Source: an uncultured Oscillospiraceae bacterium (GTDB lineage Bacteria > Bacillota > Clostridia > Oscillospirales > Acutalibacteraceae). From it: 6,547 bases of DNA. Location: assembly GCA_900554535.1 (NCBI GenBank), contig USIA01000107.1:1-6547 (forward strand). The letters are read 5' to 3'. Positions 1-4,769 of the stretch are shown here, piece by piece (within the stretch, counting starts at the first letter, position 1; each line of letters starts with the position of its first letter). The position numbers and the translations under genes are program-made. The notes beneath the pieces are model-generated. The model was not told where the DNA came from. It searched no databases and saw only the letters and a program-made list of their open reading frames with translations.

Positions 1-676
1 CGCCCGGCTTATGGCCGGAAGCAGAATGATTCCGGCGCTGCGGCCGCTCGCCGCCCTCCGGGCCAATCACCACATGGCGCGCCTGTTCCTTTCCTTCGCT
101 CCAGCTTTTTGCACCCGGCACCGTCTGCACCGCCGTGTGGATGATCCGCCGTTCATAGGGATTCATCGGCTCCAGCATACAATTGCGGCCGATTTTGACC
201 GCCTTGGCCGCCAGCTTTTTGCCGAGCGCCTCCAGCGTCTCGCGGCGCTTTTCGCGGTAATTCCCGATGTCCAGTGTGATGCGGTAATAGTCGCCGCCCG
301 AATGGTTGGCCACCAGACCGGAAAGATACTGCAACGCGTCGAGCGTCTCGCCGCGGTGCCCAATGATAAAGCCCACGTCGTCGCCAGACACCGTCAGCAT
401 GGCGCCGCCTTCCTCCGGCTGGATGCCCACTTTTGCATCCGGCAATCCCAAATGGTGCAAAATTCCTTCCAGGTACTCCGCCGCCTGCTGCGCCGGGGTA
501 GACTCCACATAAGCACGCACCTTCGCCGGACTGCCGCCAAAAATCCCCAGTGTCTTGCGCACAGGCATCTCCAAAACCTCAAACTGCGCTTCTTCCGGAT
601 CCACGCCCAGTTCCCGGCATGCCGCCTCGCGCGCCTCTTCCACGGTTTCGCCCGTGCCGATCGCTTCTTTTCTCAT
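1..676 (-). CDS. jag: Jag / KhpB (EloR) RNA-binding protein, 3' end outside window
   Basis: This is a cytoplasmic single-stranded-RNA-binding protein. In Gram-positive bacteria the family works with KhpA and affects cell elongation and envelope synthesis (family knowledge). The 225 codons seen show the full domain order. A Jag-N domain lies at about residues 1-55, with the GIFGGSPAKV motif. A KH domain at about 75-150 has its GxxG loop as GHRG at 106-109, inside FIIGHRGETLDALQYL. An R3H domain begins near 165, with the Arg-x3-His signature at R176-H180 (NPYERRIIHTAVQ). The reading frame is open through the left edge after a polar tail, so the stop lies outside the window, probably close because the family is about 200-260 residues. 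The ATG at 676 is preceded by AAAAGGAGG (686-694) with 9-nt spacing. It lies downstream of yidC with a 96-nt gap, as is usual in Firmicutes. Confidence 0.95.
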   Translation of the reverse strand, partial: MRKEAIGTGETVEEAREAACRELGVDPEEAQFEVLEMPVRKTLGIFGGSPAKVRAYVESTPAQQAAEYLEGILHHLGLPDAKVGIQPEEGGAMLTVSGDDVGFIIGHRGETLDALQYLSGLVANHSGGDYYRITLDIGNYREKRRETLEALGKKLAAKAVKIGRNCMLEPMNPYERRIIHTAVQTVPGAKSWSEGKEQARHVVIGPEGGERPQRRNHSASGHKPG

Positions 677-685
677 TTACCGCAT

Positions 686-694
686 CCTCCTTTT
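686..694 (-). promoter_or_regulatory. Ribosome binding site of jag
   Basis: AAAAGGAGG on the minus strand lies 9 nt before the ATG at 676. It is a near-perfect Shine-Dalgarno sequence and fixes the jag start. Confidence 0.85.
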
Positions 695-738
695 CCATAG
701 CCTAGTAAACTCCGTATAAGACGTATGAGATCATTTCT

Positions 739-767
739 ATTTTATACGACAAATGTAGACAACGCAA
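739..767 (-). promoter_or_regulatory. Possible jag promoter with an operator-like dyad in the spacer
   Basis: On the minus strand, TTGCGT (762-767) and TAAAAT (739-744) are separated by exactly 17 bp in the gap between yidC and jag. The -10 matches 5 of 6 consensus bases and the -35 only 3 of 6. The spacer (745-760, read on plus) is an imperfect dyad, TACGACA-AA-TGTAGAC, close to the TACTACA-nn-TGTAGTA operator of the BlaI/MecI family. The same bases on minus read TTTGTCGTA, one mismatch from a Spo0A box. Jag may therefore have its own promoter in addition to read-through from yidC. This is pattern-based only. Confidence 0.35.
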
Positions 768-772
768 GCCAA

Positions 773-1909
773 TTACCGCTTTTTGCCCATATAATCATTC
801 TTGCTGCCCGCGTTCTTGCCGCGCGATGTTTTGCCGCTCTTCGACTGCCCCTTTTTCTTGCGGGCGCCTTCTCCATTGGGCGACATCTGATTCCAGTTGC
901 GCACCTTCCGCTCAATCTGCGCCTGCACCTCCGGCGGCAGCTCCGGAATCCGCGCCTCTTCCGCTTCAATCCGCAGCAAGTGCGCTGCCTCGCTCTTGGC
1001 ATTGAGCTTGACCGGCGTAAAGAATTTCTGCATCGACCACATGCGCACAAATCCCATCACGCCGTTGAGCACGTAATAAATACCCATGGCAGCGGGCACG
1101 ATACACGTGATGTAAAACATCCAAATCGCCATGACGACCATCACCACAGTCATGCAGCCCTGGGTTCTCAGTGCCTGCGAATTGCCCATCTGCTTTTGCA
1201 TGCGAATGTTATAAAACTGGGTGAAAATCTGCAAAGCCAAGCTGGCCAGCGGCAGTACAAACAGGTTTGTCTGGAAAAGCGTCTGCCAAAAATGCCCGGA
1301 AACAGCCGGCGTCTGCAACAGATCCAATCCTAAAAACTGAAAGCTCTGGCTGAATTGATTCAGTGTCGCCAAATCCGAGCTGCTGAAGATCTGGCCCAGA
1401 TAGGGCTGGACCTGCTGGAAGCTCCGAATCAGATCAATCTGGCGGTAGGTGCTGGCATATCCGCCGCTGCTGCTGGCGAACACGTCGCCCGGCACCGTAT
1501 TGATAAAATTGACTGCCGTGGCCACCGCGTTGCTGTCCAGATGCAGCATGTTGGTCAATGGGTTCGACAGCGCATAAAACAGGCCCATAAAGACGATCAA
1601 GGGGGCAAACGAGATCAGGCATCCGGAGCAGCCCAACGAGTTGTTGCCCTCTTCCTGCATCAATTTCTGTTGCTCTTCCTGGAGCTTGACCTTATCATCC
1701 TTATAGATCTTCTGCAGCTCCTGCATCTTTTTCTGCATCTTGGAGCTGCCGGCCATGGTCTTTTGTTGCTTAATATAGGTTGGGAACAGTGCAAAGTTCA
1801 GCACCACAGTAAACAGGATGATTGCAACGCCGTAGTTGCGCACCAACATGTAAAAGAAGTACACGACATAGCCGACAATCCATCCGAGTCCAGAAAAAAT
1901 CTGATACAT
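773..1909 (-). CDS. yidC: YidC/Oxa1-family membrane protein insertase
   Basis: This polytopic membrane protein inserts and folds other membrane proteins, alone or with SecYEG. It has 378 residues and no long periplasmic domain, so it is the Gram-positive type. Hydrophobic segments lie at about 9-23, 27-46, 97-115, 213-230, 253-270 and 273-291. Between the second and third is a charged cytoplasmic hairpin (about 47-92, starting KQQKTM, with GNNSLGCSGCL after it), typical of the family. The tail from about 348 is lysine/arginine-rich, consistent with ribosome contact. No signal peptide with a lipobox is visible, although many Bacillus homologues are lipoproteins. By eye against SpoIIIJ (NYGLSIIIVTILIRLL), the groove Arg is Asn38 here (NYGVAIILFTVVLNFA). 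The ATG at 1909 follows GGAGGAGAG (1921-1929) with 11-nt spacing. It lies 57 nt downstream of yidD. Confidence 0.95.
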   Translation of the reverse strand: MYQIFSGLGWIVGYVVYFFYMLVRNYGVAIILFTVVLNFALFPTYIKQQKTMAGSSKMQKKMQELQKIYKDDKVKLQEEQQKLMQEEGNNSLGCSGCLISFAPLIVFMGLFYALSNPLTNMLHLDSNAVATAVNFINTVPGDVFASSSGGYASTYRQIDLIRSFQQVQPYLGQIFSSSDLATLNQFSQSFQFLGLDLLQTPAVSGHFWQTLFQTNLFVLPLASLALQIFTQFYNIRMQKQMGNSQALRTQGCMTVVMVVMAIWMFYITCIVPAAMGIYYVLNGVMGFVRMWSMQKFFTPVKLNAKSEAAHLLRIEAEEARIPELPPEVQAQIERKVRNWNQMSPNGEGARKKKGQSKSGKTSRGKNAGSKNDYMGKKR

Positions 1910-1966
1910 AAGGCGGTCTACTCTCCTCCGTCAAGGAAATATTTTCAAAGTCCCTGTTTCAAAACT

Positions 1967-2212
1967 TCATCGCCGCTTTTTTGGTGGCTTTTTCTCTGGG
2001 ACAGGATCATAGCCGCCCCGGCTGAAGGGATTGCATCGCAGGAACCGCCACAGGGCCAGCAGGGTCCCCTTTGCAGCGCCAAAGCGCTCGATGGCCTCCT
2101 CGGCATAATGCGAGCAGGTCGGGTAGTATTTGCACAGCCCATGCGTTGGGATGGGCCATTGATGATAGGCGCGAATAAGCTTGAGCAGCAATGTCTTGAC
2201 TGGTGCTTTCAT
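1967..2212 (-). CDS. yidD: YidD, membrane protein insertion efficiency factor
   Basis: This is a small membrane-associated protein, 81 residues and the normal family length, that assists YidC-dependent insertion (family knowledge). The diagnostic pattern is complete: GLCKYYPTCSHYAEEAI (residues 25-41), AAKGTLLALWRFLRCNPF (46-63) and GGYDPVP (66-72), with the three family cysteines at C27, C33 and C60. The N-terminal stretch is amphipathic and basic. The C-terminus is a lysine/arginine tail. Its ATG overlaps the rnpA stop as ATGA (2209-2212), and only a weak SD-like GCGGGCG lies upstream inside rnpA, so translation is probably coupled to rnpA. Its position between rnpA and yidC is the conserved arrangement. 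Confidence 0.95.
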   Translation of the reverse strand: MKAPVKTLLLKLIRAYHQWPIPTHGLCKYYPTCSHYAEEAIERFGAAKGTLLALWRFLRCNPFSRGGYDPVPEKKPPKKRR

Positions 2213-2541
2213 TGCCAGACGCCCGCTTTTTTGAGCTGCTGGGCCATTGCCCGCGCCACAGCCGTGCTTTTGACAAACGGCGTTTTGGCCCGGGCGACAA
2301 AAATCAAGTCGCAGCCCGGCCGGATGCGCGGCAAAAGCGACTGAAAAGCCGCCCGGATCACGCGGCGGGCCCGGTTGCGCTTGACCGCATTGCCGATGCG
2401 CTTGCTGGTGGTAATGCCAACGCGCACCGCCTTCAATCGGTTTTTGGCCACATAACAGACCACCACCGGGCTGACAAAATTCTTGCCGCGGGCATAAATG
2501 CGGCGGAAATCCCGGTTGTCCTTGATGGGTGTGTAGTCCAT
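2209..2541 (-). CDS. rnpA: Ribonuclease P protein component
   Basis: This is the basic protein subunit of RNase P. It binds the catalytic RNA and the 5' leader of precursor tRNA to help 5' maturation. From the ATG at 2541 it is 110 residues, a normal length. The RNR signature is clear at about residues 46-62 (SKRIGNAVKRNRARRVI), preceded by RVGITT. The N-terminal DNRDFRRIYARGK and FVSPVVVCYV match the conserved substrate-binding part of the family. The start at 2541 is preferred because GGAG (2550-2553) sits 8 nt upstream. An in-frame GTG at 2577 would add 12 residues, but it lies within the terminator-like stem and has no ribosome binding site. The gene ends in the ATGA overlap with yidD. 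Confidence 0.95.
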   Translation of the reverse strand: MDYTPIKDNRDFRRIYARGKNFVSPVVVCYVAKNRLKAVRVGITTSKRIGNAVKRNRARRVIRAAFQSLLPRIRPGCDLIFVARAKTPFVKSTAVARAMAQQLKKAGVWQ

Positions 2542-2562
2542 TGCTTCAGCTCCGTTACATAT

Positions 2563-2589
2563 AAAAAGAAAGGCCACGCAGCGGTGGCC
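2563..2589 (-). terminator. Stem-loop plus T-run between rpmH and rnpA (partial terminator)
   Basis: On the minus strand GGCCAC and GTGGCC (2572-2589) form a 6-bp GC-rich stem with a 6-nt loop, followed at once by TTTCTTTTT (2563-2571). It lies after the rpmH stop and before the rnpA ribosome binding site, with no new promoter visible between them. It probably stops part of the transcription from the strong rpmH promoter, so that L34 is made in excess of RNase P protein. The stem is short and the T-run is broken by one C, so leaky termination is more likely than complete termination. Confidence 0.65.
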
Positions 2590-2611
2590 ATTGGGTGTTT
2601 GCCCTTACAAA

Positions 2612-2746
2612 TCAATAGGACAGGCGCGCCCGGCCCTTTGCACGGCGGCGGGCAAGTACCTTGCGGCCGTTGCTGGTGGCCATTCTCTTGCGGAAGCCAT
2701 GCTCCTTCTTGCGGTGGAGCTTTTTCGGCTGGTAGGTTCTCAGCAT
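2612..2746 (-). CDS. rpmH: 50S ribosomal protein L34
   Basis: This is a 44-residue, very basic protein of the large ribosomal subunit, exactly the usual length of bacterial L34. The sequence opens MLRTYQPKKLHRKKEHGFRK, continues RMATSNGRKVLARRRAKGR and ends RLSY, matching the family along its whole length. The second residue is Leu where many homologues have Lys. The ATG at 2746 follows a G-rich Shine-Dalgarno sequence, AAAGGGGGG (2756-2764), 9 nt upstream. It is the first gene of the leftward cluster, is driven by a consensus promoter at 2802-2831, and is divergent from dnaA as in most bacteria. Confidence 0.97.
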   Translation of the reverse strand: MLRTYQPKKLHRKKEHGFRKRMATSNGRKVLARRRAKGRARLSY

Positions 2747-2801
2747 CTATTCACACCCCCCTTTCGGGCTTTCCCTCGAATCAAAACCTTTGCAATTTAG
2801 C

Positions 2802-2831
2802 ATTATATCGTAAAAACGCCGTGGCTGTCAA
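2802..2831 (-). promoter_or_regulatory. Consensus sigma-A promoter of rpmH
   Basis: On the minus strand TTGACA (2826-2831) and TATAAT (2802-2807) are both perfect consensus hexamers with an 18-bp spacer. Transcription should start near 2795, giving a leader of about 50 nt before the rpmH ATG. This is a strong promoter, as expected for a ribosomal protein gene that leads rnpA, yidD and yidC. Confidence 0.88.
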
Positions 2832-2940
2832 GTTTTTTGCCGCCAGGCAAAGGAGAAAAAGAAAATTTTTTACAAAAAGGCGTCCCGTTCTCGGCAAATC
2901 GGCCCTTTCCGCCCGCTGCTTTGCCTTTAAACGGCAAGGC

Positions 2941-2949
2941 CCGGATTGC
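2941..2949 (+). repeat. CCGGATTGC direct repeat, copy 1
   Basis: The 9-bp sequence CCGGATTGC just upstream of the dnaA -10 region is repeated exactly at 2999-3007. Eight bases (CCGGATTG) recur in the dnaA–dnaN gap at 4594-4601. All copies are in plus orientation and non-coding. The -35-like TTGCAA overlaps this copy. Confidence 0.6.
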
Positions 2950-2971
2950 AAAAGGACGGGTTTTATGGTAG

Positions 2972-2977
2972 TATAAT
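2972..2977 (+). promoter_or_regulatory. dnaA promoter -10 (TATAAT)
   Basis: A perfect TATAAT at 2972-2977 sits in an AT-rich stretch, 70 bp before the dnaA ATG. The best -35-like sequence, TTGCAA at 2946-2951, is 20 bp away, which is too long. With a 17-bp spacer that element would pair with TAGTAT (2969-2974). The -35 is therefore weak or poorly defined, which would suit a controlled promoter. Predicted transcription start is about 2984. Confidence 0.6.
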
Positions 2978-2998
2978 ATATATTTAAATGTAATGTTG

Positions 2999-3007
2999 CC
3001 GGATTGC
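2999..3007 (+). repeat. CCGGATTGC direct repeat, copy 2
   Basis: This is an exact copy of the 9-mer at 2941-2949, 58 bp downstream, in the dnaA 5' leader. It overlaps a small GC hairpin with arms GCCGG (2998-3002) and CCGGC (3009-3013) and a 6-nt loop. Confidence 0.6.
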
Positions 3008-3047
3008 CCCGGCTGCGCCACCCTATCTATCGAGGAGAGCTGAACAC

Positions 3048-4352
3048 ATGGATTCCTTTACCGAAGCGTGGGACCTGATTTGCGACTACTGCCGCCAAAA
3101 AATCACAGAAGTCGCCTATACCACCTGGATCGCACGCATCAAACCGGTGAGCATGGACTTTTCCAGCGGCACCGCCGTGCTGGAAGTCCCCAATGACTTT
3201 CACCGGAAAACCATTCTGCATTATTATCTGGACACCATCCAGGAGGCTTTTGCCCAGATTTTCGGCACGCGGGATATCCGCATCGAGATGCGCACGGCGG
3301 ACGAAAAAACCCAGCCCGTGGAAAAACCGAGCGGGGACGATTACGAATATACATTTGACACCTTCATTGTGGGGCCGAGCAACAAATTTGCCCACGCGGC
3401 CAGCCTTGCCGTGGCGACAAAGCCGGCCGAGCTCTATAACCCGCTTTTTATCTACGGCAACTCCGGCCTTGGCAAAACGCATCTGCTCTACGCCATCTGC
3501 AATGAAATCAAGAAAAACAACCCAAAGATGAATATCGTCTATATCAAGGGTGACGAATTCACCAATGAGCTGATTAACGCCATCCGAAACGGCACCACCA
3601 TGGAATTCCACAACCGCTACCGCAACGCGGACGTGCTGCTGGTCGATGATATTCAGTTTATCGCGGGCAAAGACTCCACGCAGGAAGAATTCTTCCATAC
3701 CTTCAATACGCTCTATGAAGCCAAAAAGCAGATCGTCCTGACGAGCGACCGCCCGCCAAAGGACATCGCCACGCTGGAAGAGCGCCTGCTCACGCGCTTT
3801 GAGTGGGGACTGACCGCGGACATCCAGCCGCCGGACTTTGAAACGCGCATTGCCATCATCAACCGCAAGGCGGAGCTTTTAGATCTGCACCTCGACGAAA
3901 ATGTGATCGAATATATGGCCAACCGCCTGAAAAATAATATCCGGCAGCTGGAGGGCGCCGTCAAAAAGATGAAAGCCTATCACCTGCTGAACAATTATCC
4001 CCTGAACATCAATACCGCTCAGGCCGCCATCAGCGACATCATCAACAACGACCAGCCCGTTCCGGTCACCGTCGAAAAGATCATCGAAGAGGTGTCGCGC
4101 ACCTACAACGTGACGCCGGAAGACCTGCGCTCCAGCAAGCGCAGCGCCAACATCAGCAGCGCGCGCCAGGTCGCCATGTATATTGTACGCGAAATCACAC
4201 AGATGCCGATGACAGCCATCGGCGAAGAATTCGGCGGCCGCGACCACTCCACCGTGGTCTATGCCATGCAGCAGGTGGAAAAGAACATCGGCAAAAACCC
4301 GAAAGTCCGCGCCACGGTCGAGGACATCATCAAAAATATCCGCGACCGCTAA
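3048..4352 (+). CDS. dnaA: Chromosomal replication initiator protein DnaA
   Basis: This AAA+ ATPase binds DnaA boxes and opens the origin; it also often acts as a transcription factor. It is complete at 434 residues, a normal length. Domain I (about 1-82) starts MDSFTEAWDLICDYCRQKI. A short acidic linker (about 83-100) makes domain II brief. Domain III carries YTFDTFIVGPSNKFAHAA, Walker A GNSGLGKT (137-144), Walker B VLLVDD (196-201), sensor-1 LTSDRPP (231-237) and the box VII region LEERLLTRFEWGL (243-255). The domain IV helix-turn-helix has the DNA-binding signature GGRDHSTVVYA (396-406). The ATG at 3048 follows AGGAG (3033-3037) with 10-nt spacing. It is divergent from rpmH and followed by the likely origin. 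Confidence 0.98.
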   Translation: MDSFTEAWDLICDYCRQKITEVAYTTWIARIKPVSMDFSSGTAVLEVPNDFHRKTILHYYLDTIQEAFAQIFGTRDIRIEMRTADEKTQPVEKPSGDDYEYTFDTFIVGPSNKFAHAASLAVATKPAELYNPLFIYGNSGLGKTHLLYAICNEIKKNNPKMNIVYIKGDEFTNELINAIRNGTTMEFHNRYRNADVLLVDDIQFIAGKDSTQEEFFHTFNTLYEAKKQIVLTSDRPPKDIATLEERLLTRFEWGLTADIQPPDFETRIAIINRKAELLDLHLDENVIEYMANRLKNNIRQLEGAVKKMKAYHLLNNYPLNINTAQAAISDIINNDQPVPVTVEKIIEEVSRTYNVTPEDLRSSKRSANISSARQVAMYIVREITQMPMTAIGEEFGGRDHSTVVYAMQQVEKNIGKNPKVRATVEDIIKNIRDR

Positions 4353-4435
4353 AAAACGATTTTCCTTTCAATTCTATAGAGGGATTCAGTCCAAATGTGC
4401 CGCATCTTACCGGCCGGACCGTTTCCAGACATTTT

Positions 4436-4464
4436 GCCTGCATCGTATGCAACCGTATGCAGGC
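4436..4464. repeat. Palindrome with internal TATGCA direct repeats
   Basis: Perfect 8-bp arms GCCTGCAT (4436-4443) and ATGCAGGC (4457-4464) enclose a 13-nt loop. CGTATGCA occurs twice as a direct repeat, at 4444-4451 and 4454-4461, exactly 10 bp apart. A third TATGCA lies at 4506-4511. No T-run follows, so it is not a typical terminator. A protein-binding site in the origin is more likely. Confidence 0.7.
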
Positions 4465-4550
4465 GCCCTTCCATCCGCCTTGAAATATTCATTTTTTCTT
4501 ATATTTATGCATGCAAACTGCGTATATTCTTGCAGGAATTCTTTAACTTC

Positions 4551-4580
4551 TTTTCAACTTTCCCCACAGAGTTTTCAACA
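4551..4580 (+). promoter_or_regulatory. Degenerate DnaA-box cluster, left group
   Basis: TTTTCAACT (4551-4559) and TTCCCCACA (4560-4568) abut head to tail, followed by TTTTCAACA (4572-4580). They match TTATCCACA at 6, 7 and 7 of 9 positions. TTTTCAAC recurs at exactly 21 bp, two helical turns. The match level is moderate, and the cluster and its position carry the argument. Confidence 0.6.
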
Positions 4581-4593
4581 GTACGTTAAAAAC

Positions 4594-4601
4594 CCGGATT
4601 G
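4594..4601 (+). repeat. CCGGATTG motif, copy 3
   Basis: This 8-bp match to the dnaA-promoter repeats at 2941 and 2999 lies in the oriC gap between two DnaA-box groups. Including one preceding base it shares CCCGGATTG with copy 1. Confidence 0.5.
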
Positions 4602-4611
4602 GTCCGAAAAG

Positions 4612-4644
4612 TTTTCCAATCTTTTCACAAAGCCCTGTGCAAAA
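4612..4644. promoter_or_regulatory. Degenerate DnaA-box cluster, right group
   Basis: TTTTCCAAT (4612-4620) and CTTTTCACA (4621-4629) abut head to tail on plus, each 6 of 9 to TTATCCACA. On the minus strand 4636-4644 reads TTTTGCACA, which fits the relaxed consensus TTWTNCACA completely and is the best box in the gap. Confidence 0.6.
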
Positions 4645-4681
4645 TTTTCTTCTCTTTTTGGCGGTTCTCTGCGGGGTTTGC

Positions 4682-4703
4682 GGCCTTTCCACTTTTCAAG
4701 GCC
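4682..4703. repeat. GC-rich inverted repeat next to the unwinding site
   Basis: GGCCTT (4682-4687) and AAGGCC (4698-4703) are perfect 6-bp arms around a 10-nt pyrimidine-rich loop. Weak DnaA-box-like 9-mers, CTTTCCACT (4685-4693) and TTTTCAAGG (4693-4701), lie across it. It abuts the trio element, where B. subtilis has a short GC-rich spacer after its last DnaA box. Confidence 0.55.
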
Positions 4704-4705
4704 CC

Positions 4706-4720
4706 CTACTGTTATTGCTA
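4706..4720 (+). other. DnaA-trio-like element (origin unwinding)
   Basis: Five consecutive triplets CTA CTG TTA TTG CTA follow a GC-rich block. The complementary strand therefore reads 3'-GAT GAC AAT AAC GAT, the form of DnaA-trios that load DnaA onto single-stranded DNA in B. subtilis, where the element also follows a GC-rich block and precedes AT-rich DNA. The middle base is always T on this strand. An AT-rich flank (4719-4742) follows. Confidence 0.6.
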
Positions 4721-4744
4721 AATTAAACGCTCTTCTATTATACT
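4715..4744 (+). promoter_or_regulatory. Probable dnaN promoter
   Basis: TTGCTA (4715-4720, 4 of 6) and TATACT (4739-4744, 5 of 6) are separated by 18 bp. Transcription would start near 4751, leaving a very short leader before GGAGG at 4755-4759. The -35 lies inside the trio-like element, so origin opening and dnaN transcription could compete for the same DNA. Confidence 0.5.
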
Positions 4745-4769
4745 CTCTGTAAATGGAGGCACCAAATCC

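Larger units (their letters stand above)
2747..3047. promoter_or_regulatory. Divergent rpmH–dnaA control region
   Basis: This 301-base non-coding gap holds the rpmH promoter (minus), the dnaA promoter (plus), both leaders and a 9-bp direct repeat around the dnaA -10. A 7-bp dyad with one G·T pair, CTTTGCC and GGCAAGG, sits near 2928-2948 with no T-run. Only one fair DnaA-box match is visible, CTATTCACA at 2747-2755 (7 of 9 to TTATCCACA), so this side does not look like a second strong DnaA-box cluster. No gene is seen. Confidence 0.8.
4353..4769. other. Probable chromosomal replication origin (oriC), dnaA–dnaN gap
   Basis: This 417-base non-coding gap between dnaA and dnaN is where the unwinding site lies in Firmicutes such as Bacillus subtilis. 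Reading left to right it holds a TATGCA-rich palindrome (4436-4464), an AT-rich stretch (about 4481-4512), a cluster of degenerate DnaA boxes (4551-4644), a GC-rich hairpin (4682-4703), DnaA-trio-like triplets (4706-4720), an AT-rich flank and the dnaN promoter. No box is a perfect TTATCCACA. No convincing terminator follows dnaA, so dnaA read-through into dnaN is possible. Open frames across it are not gene-like. Confidence 0.82.

Noticed and set aside
11..700. Plus-strand open frame of 229 codons opposite jag
   Set aside because: It is antisense to a clear KH/R3H protein. It has a composition rich in Arg, His and Pro, no ribosome binding site and no recognisable domain. It is a shadow of GC-rich coding DNA.
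725..2344. Plus-strand open frames of 202 and 329 codons opposite yidC and yidD
   Set aside because: They are antisense shadows of two well-recognised genes, and they cross gene boundaries and intergenic DNA without any start signal or family likeness.
2542..2577. Upstream GTG start for rnpA giving 122 residues
   Set aside because: It has no ribosome binding site, and it would place the start in the terminator-like stem. The ATG at 2541 has GGAG 8 nt upstream and fits family length.
2203..2976. Plus-strand open frame of 257 codons through rnpA, rpmH and the dnaA promoter
   Set aside because: It runs through two real antisense genes and the promoters of rpmH and dnaA. It has no Shine-Dalgarno sequence and no plausible protein pattern.
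3027..3698. Minus-strand open frame of 223 codons opposite dnaA
   Set aside because: It is a complement-frame shadow of the DnaA AAA+ domain and has no start signal.
4436..4464. Palindrome after dnaA as a rho-independent terminator
   Set aside because: The arms are strong, but the loop is 13 nt and GCGCCCTTCC follows instead of a T-run.
4261..4752. Plus-strand open frame of 163 codons (and a 64-codon one) across oriC
   Set aside because: It begins inside dnaA in another frame, has low-complexity Ser/Phe/Pro composition and covers DnaA boxes and the dnaN promoter. It is non-coding origin DNA.
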